Part shown: positions 1-9,324 of the stretch, piece by piece
Position numbering within the stretch: position 1 is the stretch's first letter
Layout of the letters: every line of letters begins with the position of its first letter
DNA from: JANQTF01 sp041741415
Lineage (GTDB): Bacteria > Bacteroidota > Bacteroidia > J057
Direction: 5' to 3'
Length of the DNA: 64,000 bases
Assembly (NCBI GenBank): GCA_041741415.1
Contig: JBGSKC010000033.1
Coordinates: forward strand, 1-64,000
Notes under the pieces: model-generated
Databases searched by the model: none
The model's input: only the letters and a program-made list of their open reading frames with translations
What the model was told of the DNA's origin: nothing
Made by a program: the position numbers and the translations under genes

Positions 1-3000
1 AGTTCCTGATCCGTCACCAAAGTCCCAGGCATAGCTGGTAGCTCCCTGGCTCGTGCTGGTGAAGTCGTAGGTGTAGCCAAACTGCGCGTTCACGAAGGTG
101 AAGTCGGCCACTGGCTTCTGTTCCACAGTCAGCACCACTTCGTCGGTTCCTTCGCAGCCTGTACCATCGGTCACAGTCACGGAGTAGGTTCCGCTGGTGG
201 TGGCAGTGATGGTTTTGGTGGTGGCACCGTTGCTCCAGAGGTAGCTGGCATTGGCAACCCCCGCATCGAGGGTAATGCTGTTACAAGCAGTCTGGTCAGG
301 GCCAAGGTTCACCACAGGTGCCACACCGGCAGATATTACGATCTCATCCGATGCGTCACACTGAGCGCCATTGGTAACAACCACTGAAACGGTGACACTT
401 CCGGCAGCAGGCGGCGTTACCGTGATGCTCTGGCTGGTTGCACCAGTACTCCACACATAGCTCGAACCGGTGTTGCCGGCATTGAGCACCACATCGTCGC
501 AGCTGGTGAGGTCGGCACCCAGGTCGACTACAGGTGCAGGGCTAACGGTGACGTTGATCGTGTCGCTGTTTTCGCAACCCAGGAGGTTGACGGTAACGAA
601 GTACTGTCCGCTTTGGGTCACATCAATGGTTTGACCAAACTGGCCGGGCTCCGACCACACGAAGGTGGAACCGGGGTTGCCTGCATCCAGGGTAAGGATA
701 CCGCAAACGGTGGTGTCAGCTGGGCCGAGGTCAACAGTCGGGCTGGGGTTAACAGCCAGGAAGATCGAGTCGGAACCGGTACAACCGAAGGCGTTGGTCA
801 CATCCACGAAGTAGAGGCCGGTGGTATCAGCGTTGATGGATGGAGTAGTTGCTCCTGTGCTCCAGGTATAGGTGGCGAAGCTTGGATCAAAGGCATTGAT
901 CACGAAGCCTGCACACTCAATGCCGTCAGGACCGAGGTCAACAGGCACGTCGGGTGCAACAAGCACTTTGATTTCGGTGCGCTCAGATGGGCATCCGCCA
1001 CCAGAACCGCCGCCTGTAACTGGCAAGCTCAGGCCCGGGTTGAGCAAGCCTTTGAGGCCTGTGTTAGCCGTAGCATTTCCTACCCAGTCCACATCGGTGT
1101 TGCTGTCAACATTGCCTACCCGGCGCAGGTTCTGGAAGCCGGTAGCCACAATGCCATCCCCTGTCCACTGGCCGTTCAACTGGATTGTTGAACCTCCAAA
1201 AGTAGGCGCAAAGGTCTGGATCTGGGCATCTGTGTAGTTGAAGAACATGGCATCCACCACATTTTGCTGAGCATCCAGAATCACCACCCAGCCTTCCTGA
1301 CCGCCGTTCCAAAGGATGTTGGAACCCCAGTAGTTGGCACCCGAAGCCGTGGCATCGTCATACCAGAGAATGTCTCCGGGGTTCAACACGCCGTTAAGGG
1401 TCTTGGAGGTAGTAGCCACGGTATTGATGTTCGTGGTGCCATCTTCACCTATGATGATGGTCCATCCTGTCACGTTCACCGGGGTGTTTCCTGTGTTCTG
1501 AATCTCGACATAGTCAGGGCCAAGCAGTTCAGCTTCGGTTACTTTGATGGCAGGGCCGCCACCACCTGGCACCGCTTCCACCCAGTAGGAGGTGTCGTTG
1601 GTGAGGAAACCGGTCTGGAAAATGTTGGTATCATTCGCCAGCACATTTCCGCCAACTGCTGCATCATACCAGACATAGCTGAAGCTGGTGTCATTGAGCA
1701 CCATCAGCATGGTGGAGTCGGGAGTACACAGAATCACAGAGTCAGACACTGCTGTTGGCGCAGGCGGACTCACCGTAACGTCGATAGAGGAAAGGGTCGT
1801 ATCGTTGAACACAAGGGTATCGCCGACATAAGCCGTGAACGCCGCAAGGTTGAACAAGCCGCCTGCATTGGTATTAAAGTACCCCACAACAAAACTCGAA
1901 GTATCACCCGGAGCAAGCGGACCCGGGAACGTAGCAGTAAGCTGGGTGGTACCAGCACCCGACACATTCACTAATACAGGAACGTTGGTGGCGGTGTCGC
2001 TGCCAAAGTTCACCAGCTGCACCTGAACCAGGGTAGAATCGTCGCTGCAGCCAAACTGAGACGGGTCAGTGACGGCCACCACGCCCACGTCGTCGCTGGG
2101 GGTGTCGTAGATGAAGATGTCGTCGAAAGCGAATCCGTCATTATTTACCGAGCCATCAGAACCGAAGGCAACGCGCAGGCGGACAGCAGGCTGGCCACCA
2201 AGACCTGCAAGGCTGTTTTTCGCAGTCACCCAACCGCCGGAGCTGTTGGCTGCGGTTCCGGTCCAGGCTTGCTGTGAGCCACCAGGGGCACCGGTAACGG
2301 TACCATCGTTGTACCAGTTATCCGGGTCGCCGAGGGCACCCACGTTCTGCCAGCTCAGGCCATTGTCAATCGTCGATTGCAGCACCGCGCCGTCCCAGCT
2401 GAACTCTGAACTCCACCACACAGACAGCTCAATCTTAGGCTGGCCCAGGTTGGTGAAGTCGAAGCAGGGCGAAATCACCCAGCCATTTTCGTCCGGGCTG
2501 TACACTCCGGCAATCCCGGCAGAGTTCACAAAGCTCAGGTTGAGCGCCGTGGCCCAGGCATTTACCCCCGAAGCCGCTCCCTGAATAACAGGTTTGGCAG
2601 GGGTTCCAAATCCCCATGACGAGGTGCTTCCCTGCGCGGTTTCCTTCACCCAGCCGCCGTCGCCGCTCTCAAAGTCCTGCACATAAGGGAAGGTTCCTAC
2701 CAGCGGAATGGATTTGATAACGGTGGAAACGCTGTCGTTAAACAGGTTGGTGTCGCCGGTGAGGCCGGAAGTCCAGGCAGTTACCACGTAATCGCCAGGA
2801 ACAGCAAAGCTCACACCCGGGATGCTCACCGGAATCAGGAAGCCTGGGAAGATGGTACTGGTAATAGCCACAGTGTTCACCGTGCCGCCATTGATCGTGT
2901 AGTTCACGTTCAGGCCTCCAAAGATGGTATCAGTACCGAGGTTGGCCAGGGCCAGCACGAGGGTATCCACTGCGGGCAGCCCGCAACCGCTCAAAGGCTC

Positions 3001-6000
3001 AGCAACCGTGGTAATTCCTGCATCCTGCGGCAGCACATCCACGAGGTTGAAGTCGTCAATGGCGATGTCGTGGTTGCCGAAGTTGTTGTTGTTGTTCACC
3101 CGGAAACGGAAGCCCACAGTGCCGCCTAAGTAGGCAGACAGATCCAGCTCAATGAGGTTCCAGTTGTTGTCTTTGTGGGCAATCAACGGAATCACATCAT
3201 AAATGATGTTGCCGTTGGCCAACAGGTCGAGGTGAAGCTCGTTCTCGTCATTCGGCGTGTTCGGGTTGTTGGAGTGATACCAGAACGAAACCTTTGGCGA
3301 GAGAAGACCCGTGAGGTTGAAGCAGGGCGACAACAGGATCACAGAGTCGTTGTTGAAGGGGCTGGTATCTTCCACATACAAGTACTTGCCGGAGCCGGAG
3401 GTATGGTCGCCGGAAGGCCCTGAACCAGCAGAGGGAGTCGTCCCGGTTTTCACAGCCCAGTCCTGGCTTCCTTCGCCCTGCACGTTGATCCAGCCATCGG
3501 GGAGGTTGATCACCGGGGTGCCGAATGGCGTGACAGACAGCGTCCAGGCTGGCCCGTCAAACGACTGGAAGTAGGGATAGCCCGTAACTGCCGGGTAGTG
3601 GGTGCCAGAAACCCCAAGTGTGGAGTCGTTAAAGGCGTTGTTGTCACCAACAAAGCTGCTCCAGGCGTTGAAATTGTAGGTGCCCGGAGTACCAAGGTTG
3701 GCAGTCCCCGTGAAAGTGTAATCGCCGGAGGTGCCTGGCAGCAGGGTTATCACTGCTGTTTCGGTCACTGGCGTTCCGTTCAGGGTGTAGGTCACCGGAA
3801 CAGAAGTCACGGTGTCGGTACCATAGTTGGTGAGGGTCACGGTAATGGGAGCCGTTGCAGTGAGGGCACATCCGGAGAATACCCCTTTAATTGCGCTCAC
3901 ACCAACATCAAAGGGTGATGGCGCAAATTCAATGGCTCCGGGGTCGGGAGTGACCGACCTGGTTACACCGAAGAAGTCGGTTGTAACCTGCGCCAGCGGC
4001 GTTCCGATATTGTCCACAGCCGAGTTCGACGGGAACAGGGTGCTGCCGGAGAAGAGCGGGTCTGCTGTTACACTGTTAGCATCAAAACCCAGCGACTGCC
4101 AGTTGGCCAGCGTCGGCTGGTTGGCTGTAAGGAAGCCGATAGAGTTGCTGCCAGCCGTTGCGCCCATGTGGAGCACGTTGTAGTTGGAAGTCACGATGGC
4201 AGTGTTGGTGCTCAGGTAAACCACGTGCTTGGCGCCTGTGGAATTGGTCGTGACAGAGAAAATGTTGTTTCTCAGGTCAATCACCGAGTTGGCTCCGGAA
4301 TGAAAGAAGGCCCGCACAATGCCCGCTGCAGGGTGGTTCACGTTGTCCACCGATACGGTGTTGTGGTAGAACTTCGCCCCGTTGGTGGTGAGCATGTAGA
4401 TCCCGTAGTCGGCACCGTCCATGTTGTCGAAGCCCGAAATCAGGTTATTCGACACCAGCAGCTCAGAACCGGTATTGCCTACCACGCCCGTTCCATAGAA
4501 AGCAAAGGCAGTCGCCGTTGTCGTGGCAACCCCGGCCAGATCCCGGATTTCGTTTCCGTTGATCACAGTGCCGGAGAAGTTGCCGTTCAGGTAGATGCCA
4601 TAGGTGGTCGAAATGGCGGCGCGGTCCACACGATAGATCTCGTTGCCATTGGCCTGAGAGTTGTTCAGGCTACGCAGGTATAAGCCGAAGAGGTAAAAGT
4701 CGCGCACCTGGTTGTTGTTGATCACGCAGCTGTCAGGGAAGGTTCCCGCTGTGGGCCCGTTGATCACCATCCCGTAATAACCACCTTCTGCAAGACAGTT
4801 TGTTACGGTCAGGCGGCTGGCGGCATTGCCTATTGCGACAGCGTTGGTACCAGTGTTGGAGGTAACAAACCCGGCAAAGTTGGTGAGGGTGGAGTTTTCC
4901 GTAGCCCTGAACTCGCAGCCGGTAAAGGTGTTGTTGTCAGCATTGTTTGTCAGCCAAACCGCCCAGCCAAATTCTCCGGTCACGGAACCCAGTGCCTCTA
5001 CCTTCAGGTTGTTGAAGGTAAAGAAGTCGGTACCGTTCAGCTTGAGGGTGGCCCGCTCGTTGGTGTTTGTCGACAAAAATTGCAGTGTCTCGCCATTGCC
5101 ATTGATTGTCACGGTGTTGGTGGCGTTCATGCCGGTGATTTGCCCGAAGCTCACCTGCTCAGTGTAAGGACCGGAGCCTGAAACCACGTTTACAACCACA
5201 GGACCGCAAATGCCGAAGGATGCAAAGTCATTCGCCAAAGCGGTAAAGGAAGCATAGTTGGTGCCCCCTGTCGGCAAAGCCGAGTTGATGGTGTAAGTTC
5301 CTGTGATTCCCGGCGAAACAGCAATGGTAGTGCTGTTATTGGAGGGCGCACCATCTGTGATACCGGATGCAGGCGTAAAGTTGACCCCGACAGTCACAGA
5401 GTAGGCACCGTTCGTTGCCATGTTTGCTGTCGCGGTGAATACATAAGTGAGGGTGTCACCAGGGTTGATGGTACCGGCGGGCAGCACTTCCGTGACGGGG
5501 CCGGTGTTGTTCGGGCCCGTTACCTGGAAGGTGGCCTGCACGTTGGCAAGGGAAATGACGTTATTCCCGGCATTAGTGTACTTGATGCTCACGGTTTCTG
5601 TTCCTGTAAAAGAACAGTTGGGAACTGTCGGAGTGAGCATTTCGGTGATCACGAGGTCGTTGGGCGCTGGCTCGAAAATCGAAATGTCGTCCACGGCCAT
5701 GTCGCTCGTAAAGCTCGACCCCCTGATTCCCTTAAAGCGAATCTTCACCACCTGACCCGCATAAGCCGCAAGGCTGATGGTTTTGATGCCCCAGGGATCT
5801 GTCCCTGATGCCTGCTGCTGGCCTGCAAGACTGTCAAGTGTGATCCAGGTTCCGGAGCCTCCGGGCTGGATTTGCGAAACCAAAGAGCCCATTGTCGCTC
5901 CAAACATGTGGTAGGCATACCGGAGCGTCGGCGCGGTTACAGATGAAAGGTCGATACAAGGCGAGTTGAGGAAGGATTCTGCTCCTATCCCGCCTGAGGA

Positions 6001-7305
6001 AGTTTCGAGGTAAATGACTTTCCCGCCCGGGTTGGGGTAAAGGGTGTTGTCAACGAAAGGCCCGGTAGCCAGTGAGCTGATTTGGGTTCCTGTGGTTTGG
6101 GCGCAATACCAGAAGCCTGCGCCGCCGCCGGTCCAGCCATTCTGGAAGGTGCCCGGCGCACTGGGTGCCCCCGGAATGAAGGTCTCGAAGTTTTCCACGA
6201 GCGCCACGCCGGGAGTCACAGACACCGATGAGTTGAAAACACTCACTGTGGGCATGGTGTCATTGCTCAAGTTGGCATCGGGGCCGCCGGTGATGAAGGC
6301 AACGTAGCCGTTGAACACATAAGTGCCGCCTGCGCCCATATTATAGGTGGTGGCCAGGGTCACAGGCTGGTTAGCACCCGGAGGCAGGATACCAGAGGTG
6401 AGCGTGGTGCTGAAAGTCTGTGGGTTCGGGCCCGTCACGTTCACAGTCACCTGTGCGTTGTTTTGTGCCAGGTTCAGGGTGTCGGTTCCAAAGTTATACA
6501 GCAGCAGTGTAACGGTCTGGTTTGGGCCGAAGCAGGAGCCTGGGGTGGCGACAGGCGAAGTCAGGCCGCTGAGAGCCAGATCCTTGGGACCCGTGGAGAT
6601 GGGCAGAGTCTGGTTCCAGGTGGATTGAACTTCGATGGGCGAAAGGGCCCGGTTGTAAATCCGGAACTCGTCCATCAGCCCCAGAGCAGGAAGTCCGTTG
6701 TTGGTTCCATAAGATCCCACGGTGAAGGGGCCTGTGCCGTTGACAGCCAACCCTGCTGTTTGGGCCACGGTGTTCACCAGCACGCCATTCAGGTAAGCGC
6801 GGATTTGGTTGGCAGGAGCGTCATACACGAAGTGAATCATGTTGGGAGCCGCAGTGGCCGCTCCGTTCACGAGCACATCTGTAACGCCGGTGCCGCGCAA
6901 AATCCAGTTGTTCGCACCAGCCACACCGTTGGTGAAGCAGCGGAAACCGCCAGCATTGACATCACCGAAGATGTACCACAGCGTGGAGCTGGGCTGGATG
7001 TTGCTGGTCCAGAAGGCGATTGTCCAGCTTCCTGTCAGGCTGGTAGCCCAGCCAGTGTTCAGGTTATCGACGCTGGAAAGAGCTCCAGTGCCAATCAAGG
7101 CACCGCCAAACTGGCCACCCGGGCCTTGAGTAAGGCCGCCGTTTAAAGTGGCGGGGTTGTTGCCAACGGGGATGCTGGCCAGGTTGGGCACAGTGGTACC
7201 ACCCCCATCAAATTTGAAATACATTAACTCCGGCACTGATTGGGACCACAACAGCCCCGGCCAGAGTACAATGATCCCAAGCCATACGAGTAAGCTTCTC
7301 TTCAT
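1..7305 (-). CDS. Giant secreted mosaic surface protein (LamG, MAM-like, beta-helix, lamin-tail, Ig-like and PKD domains), C-terminus missing
   Basis: Open for 2,435 codons from ATG at 7305 to the window edge, with no stop in the stretches I translated. The N-terminus MKRSLLVWLGIIVLW is a signal peptide. Approximate domain order: LamG/concanavalin-like 27-220; CARDB-like; MAM-like 370-540; CARDB-like; right-handed parallel beta-helix with many NNxI turns 690-1050; a second MAM-like 1235-1420; a third 1530-1730; CARDB-like; an Ig-like segment; a lamin-tail domain 1916-2036 (VEIQNTGNTPVNVTGW); several Cys-containing Ig-like repeats (YxWSTGATT... type) 2080-2390; and a PKD start (YAWDFGDGSG) at the edge. 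Such proteins are usually exported by the type IX system and end in a sorting or CHU_C domain. That end lies outside the window. Likely an adhesin or gliding/surface protein. The function is inferred from architecture only. Confidence 0.9.
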   Translation of the reverse strand, partial: MKRSLLVWLGIIVLWPGLLWSQSVPELMYFKFDGGGTTVPNLASIPVGNNPATLNGGLTQGPGGQFGGALIGTGALSSVDNLNTGWATSLTGSWTIAFWTSNIQPSSTLWYIFGDVNAGGFRCFTNGVAGANNWILRGTGVTDVLVNGAATAAPNMIHFVYDAPANQIRAYLNGVLVNTVAQTAGLAVNGTGPFTVGSYGTNNGLPALGLMDEFRIYNRALSPIEVQSTWNQTLPISTGPKDLALSGLTSPVATPGSCFGPNQTVTLLLYNFGTDTLNLAQNNAQVTVNVTGPNPQTFSTTLTSGILPPGANQPVTLATTYNMGAGGTYVFNGYVAFITGGPDANLSNDTMPTVSVFNSSVSVTPGVALVENFETFIPGAPSAPGTFQNGWTGGGAGFWYCAQTTGTQISSLATGPFVDNTLYPNPGGKVIYLETSSGGIGAESFLNSPCIDLSSVTAPTLRYAYHMFGATMGSLVSQIQPGGSGTWITLDSLAGQQQASGTDPWGIKTISLAAYAGQVVKIRFKGIRGSSFTSDMAVDDISIFEPAPNDLVITEMLTPTVPNCSFTGTETVSIKYTNAGNNVISLANVQATFQVTGPNNTGPVTEVLPAGTINPGDTLTYVFTATANMATNGAYSVTVGVNFTPASGITDGAPSNNSTTIAVSPGITGTYTINSALPTGGTNYASFTALANDFASFGICGPVVVNVVSGSGPYTEQVSFGQITGMNATNTVTINGNGETLQFLSTNTNERATLKLNGTDFFTFNNLKVEALGSVTGEFGWAVWLTNNADNNTFTGCEFRATENSTLTNFAGFVTSNTGTNAVAIGNAASRLTVTNCLAEGGYYGMVINGPTAGTFPDSCVINNNQVRDFYLFGLYLRSLNNSQANGNEIYRVDRAAISTTYGIYLNGNFSGTVINGNEIRDLAGVATTTATAFAFYGTGVVGNTGSELLVSNNLISGFDNMDGADYGIYMLTTNGAKFYHNTVSVDNVNHPAAGIVRAFFHSGANSVIDLRNNIFSVTTNSTGAKHVVYLSTNTAIVTSNYNVLHMGATAGSNSIGFLTANQPTLANWQSLGFDANSVTADPLFSGSTLFPSNSAVDNIGTPLAQVTTDFFGVTRSVTPDPGAIEFAPSPFDVGVSAIKGVFSGCALTATAPITVTLTNYGTDTVTSVPVTYTLNGTPVTETAVITLLPGTSGDYTFTGTANLGTPGTYNFNAWSSFVGDNNAFNDSTLGVSGTHYPAVTGYPYFQSFDGPAWTLSVTPFGTPVINLPDGWINVQGEGSQDWAVKTGTTPSAGSGPSGDHTSGSGKYLYVEDTSPFNNDSVILLSPCFNLTGLLSPKVSFWYHSNNPNTPNDENELHLDLLANGNIIYDVIPLIAHKDNNWNLIELDLSAYLGGTVGFRFRVNNNNNFGNHDIAIDDFNLVDVLPQDAGITTVAEPLSGCGLPAVDTLVLALANLGTDTIFGGLNVNYTINGGTVNTVAITSTIFPGFLIPVSIPGVSFAVPGDYVVTAWTSGLTGDTNLFNDSVSTVIKSIPLVGTFPYVQDFESGDGGWVKETAQGSTSSWGFGTPAKPVIQGAASGVNAWATALNLSFVNSAGIAGVYSPDENGWVISPCFDFTNLGQPKIELSVWWSSEFSWDGAVLQSTIDNGLSWQNVGALGDPDNWYNDGTVTGAPGGSQQAWTGTAANSSGGWVTAKNSLAGLGGQPAVRLRVAFGSDGSVNNDGFAFDDIFIYDTPSDDVGVVAVTDPSQFGCSDDSTLVQVQLVNFGSDTATNVPVLVNVSGAGTTQLTATFPGPLAPGDTSSFVVGYFNTNAGGLFNLAAFTAYVGDTLVFNDTTLSSIDVTVSPPAPTAVSDSVILCTPDSTMLMVLNDTSFSYVWYDAAVGGNVLANDTNIFQTGFLTNDTSYWVEAVPGGGGPAIKVTEAELLGPDYVEIQNTGNTPVNVTGWTIIIGEDGTTNINTVATTSKTLNGVLNPGDILWYDDATASGANYWGSNILWNGGQEGWVVILDAQQNVVDAMFFNYTDAQIQTFAPTFGGSTIQLNGQWTGDGIVATGFQNLRRVGNVDSNTDVDWVGNATANTGLKGLLNPGLSLPVTGGGSGGGCPSERTEIKVLVAPDVPVDLGPDGIECAGFVINAFDPSFATYTWSTGATTPSINADTTGLYFVDVTNAFGCTGSDSIFLAVNPSPTVDLGPADTTVCGILTLDAGNPGSTFVWSEPGQFGQTIDVTQSGQYFVTVNLLGCENSDTINVTVSPAPVVDLGADLTSCDDVVLNAGNTGSSYVWSTGATSQSITVTPPAAGSVTVSVVVTNGAQCDASDEIVISAGVAPVVNLGPDQTACNSITLDAGVANASYLWSNGATTKTITATTSGTYSVTVTDGTGCEGTDEVVLTVEQKPVADFTFVNAQFGYTYDFTSTSQGATSYAWDFGDGSGT

Positions 7306-7642
7306 TTGTGTAAGGGATTTGAAAATAGAGATTGGAGATTGGGGAACATAAACAGAAAAACACATCTCTCAGCCTTGCCCCGAATCTGACGTTTCGGAAA
7401 AATCGCTGATGGATGTGCTTTCTTACAAAGGGAAATTTACCAAAATTTCCACATACTCCCCGAAAGAAGGTCTGTTTTTTGGGCAATTTTTTTGAAATCC
7501 CCTCCCATTTAGCCCCTGAAGGTCATTTTTGCCCCTGTCTCCTCCGCGCATTTTTCGCACATGATTCTTTTTTTCAGGCTCAGTTGCCGGCCCGGGTGTG
7601 ATTTCCTAAACAGCTCTGACACAAACCTTACCCGGACATCAG
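7306..7642. other. Intergenic region upstream of the giant surface-protein gene
   Basis: These 337 bases separate the kinase stop from the giant gene's ATG, both on the minus strand. No convincing ORF is present. It should hold the promoter and leader of the giant gene, but I see no exact TAnnTTTG box in it. The only clear element is the palindrome at 7431-7450, listed separately. T-runs at 7470-7493 and 7567-7575 are not preceded by a convincing stem. Confidence 0.5.
7431..7450. promoter_or_regulatory. Short perfect inverted repeat, candidate operator
   Basis: GGAAATTT and AAATTTCC flank a 4-nt centre (acca), 126-145 nt upstream of the giant gene's start. The symmetry is perfect over 8 bp per arm. 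It could bind a dimeric regulator. It could also be chance in AT-rich DNA. Confidence 0.3.
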
Positions 7643-8587
7643 CTATTGGATTTCTGCCGCTTTCAGCGTGAAGCTAAAAGTGGTGCCCACTCCCACTTCG
7701 CTCGAAACGGAAATGGTTTCGCCATGCATCTTCAGCAAATGCTTGCAAATGGCCAGGCCCAGGCCCGTGCCGCCCGTTTCGCGGGACCGGCTCTTGTCTA
7801 CCCGGTAAAACCTGCGGAAAATCTTCTCCAAATGCTCCGGCGCAATCCCGGGGCCATCGTCGGTTACAGACACCACAACTTTTTCTCCCTGCTTCCCCAG
7901 CTCAATCAAAATATTGCCCTCTGAATTCCCATACTTGATGGCGTTGTCAACCAAATTGGTGAGCACCTGCTGGATCCGCTCCCGGTCGGCCAGCACTTCC
8001 TGCCGCTCGATGCCGTTTGCATTCACCACATACCTGATGTGCCGGCCTTTCCGGTTAAACTTATGCTCCAGCGAATCTACAACGTCCACCACCATGTCAT
8101 ACACCAAAAACCGGCGGATCCGCATGTCAATTTCTCCCGACTCAGCCTGGGTAATGATCAGCAAGTCATCCACGAGGGTGGCCAGGCGGTCGCTGTTTTT
8201 CATTGCCTTTCGCAAAAACTTCATCCGCACCTTAGGGTCATCCACCGCCCCGTCAATCAGGGTATGAATAAAGCCCTGGATGGCAAAAATGGGGGTTTTG
8301 AGCTCGTGCGACACTTCCCCCAAAAACTCTCGCCGATAGGTTTCGAGGTCTTTGAGCTTCTTGATTTCGCGCTGGTTCACCAGTTGCAGGGACTTGAGCC
8401 GCCGAAAAACAAGGTATTCCAGCACAGCGACCAGGCAGAAAAAGGTGAGCAGGAAAAACGCCAGGATATGGGCGAAAGGCAGCCAGCGCCCGCCAAATCC
8501 CAGATAACTCAACGCTGCAAAGAGGAGGGTCAAACCCAGAGACAGGTACAGCGAAACCTGCACTGAGGAGGGAAGCAAGGGTTTCAT
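7643..8587 (-). CDS. PhoR-like sensor histidine kinase
   Basis: A 314-residue membrane sensor kinase. Two N-terminal hydrophobic segments (about 10-30 and 38-60) anchor it with almost no periplasmic loop, and there is no PAS or HAMP domain. The HisKA box EVSHELKTPIFAI places the phospho-accepting His at 94. The ATPase domain has the N box (N215), the G1 box DDGPG 243-247 and the G2 box GGTGLGLA 272-279. The closest known architecture is the PhoR/WalK kinase seen in Bacteroidota next to an OmpR-type regulator. Its start codon overlaps the stop of the regulator gene (ATGA, 8584-8587), so the two are translationally coupled. The signal is unknown. The tiny sensor region suggests sensing in the membrane or by a partner protein. 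Confidence 0.95.
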   Translation of the reverse strand: MKPLLPSSVQVSLYLSLGLTLLFAALSYLGFGGRWLPFAHILAFFLLTFFCLVAVLEYLVFRRLKSLQLVNQREIKKLKDLETYRREFLGEVSHELKTPIFAIQGFIHTLIDGAVDDPKVRMKFLRKAMKNSDRLATLVDDLLIITQAESGEIDMRIRRFLVYDMVVDVVDSLEHKFNRKGRHIRYVVNANGIERQEVLADRERIQQVLTNLVDNAIKYGNSEGNILIELGKQGEKVVVSVTDDGPGIAPEHLEKIFRRFYRVDKSRSRETGGTGLGLAICKHLLKMHGETISVSSEVGVGTTFSFTLKAAEIQ

Positions 8588-9261
8588 GATTCGGCGAGAA
8601 ACTTATATCCAACTCCTTTCACGGTCTGAATATAGTCGCTGCCAATCTTTTCCCGAAGTTTTCTCACGTGCACATCGATGGTTCTGTCCACCACATACAC
8701 GTCGCCCCAAACGCTTTCGAGGAGTTTTTCGCGCCGAAACACCTTTCCGGGGTTGGAAGCGAGGAAATGCAGCAGCTCAAATTCTTTTCTGGGAAGGTTC
8801 AATATTTCCTCGCCTTTGGTTACGAGGTACTCGTCTTTGCGAATGATCAGGTCGTGGACCTGCAGCACTTCGGCCCCTTCTCCTTCGGCATCGCGGCGGA
8901 GAATGGCCTTGATCCGGCGAATCAATACCCGGGGTTTGATCGGCTTGAAAATGTAATCGTCGGCACCGGCATCAAAGCCCGCCACTTCTGAGTATTCCTC
9001 CGCCCGGGCGGTAAGAAAAATGATAAAAGTTTTGCGGAGATCCGCCTCTTCACGAATCTGACGACAAACCTCTATGCCGTCCATTTTGGGCATCATGATG
9101 TCGAGCACCACCAGATCCGGGCGGTGTTTTTTGGCAAGCCTCACCGCCTCCTCGCCGTCTGAGGCTTTCACCACCTTATAGCCTTCCCGTTCCAGGTTGT
9201 ACTGGAGCAAATCCAAAATATCGGATTCGTCGTCCACAATCAGAACTTTGTATGCATCCAT
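8584..9261 (-). CDS. OmpR/PhoB-family response regulator
   Basis: The partner of the kinase encoded just downstream. The receiver domain has the acidic pair D10-D11, phospho-acceptor D54 (LDIMMPKMDG), T84 and K106. The C-terminal winged helix (about 135-222) carries the usual VWGDVYVVDRTIDVHVRKLR recognition region and ends GVGYKF. Length (225) is normal for the family. It is the first gene of a two-gene operon with a 4-bp overlap. Targets cannot be read from the sequence. The neighbouring genes encode large secreted proteins, which makes surface or envelope control a reasonable guess. Confidence 0.95.
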   Translation of the reverse strand: MDAYKVLIVDDESDILDLLQYNLEREGYKVVKASDGEEAVRLAKKHRPDLVVLDIMMPKMDGIEVCRQIREEADLRKTFIIFLTARAEEYSEVAGFDAGADDYIFKPIKPRVLIRRIKAILRRDAEGEGAEVLQVHDLIIRKDEYLVTKGEEILNLPRKEFELLHFLASNPGKVFRREKLLESVWGDVYVVDRTIDVHVRKLREKIGSDYIQTVKGVGYKFLAES

Positions 9262-9324
9262 ATCTCCAGCTTCCTGGCCAAAGATAGGAATTAATCCGGC
9301 TAAATCCTGCGCTGGTGCTGCCTC

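Noticed and set aside
613..1191. Plus-strand ORFs across 613-7150
   Set aside because: They are shadows of the giant minus-strand gene, whose frame gives coherent Ig, MAM and beta-helix sequence throughout.
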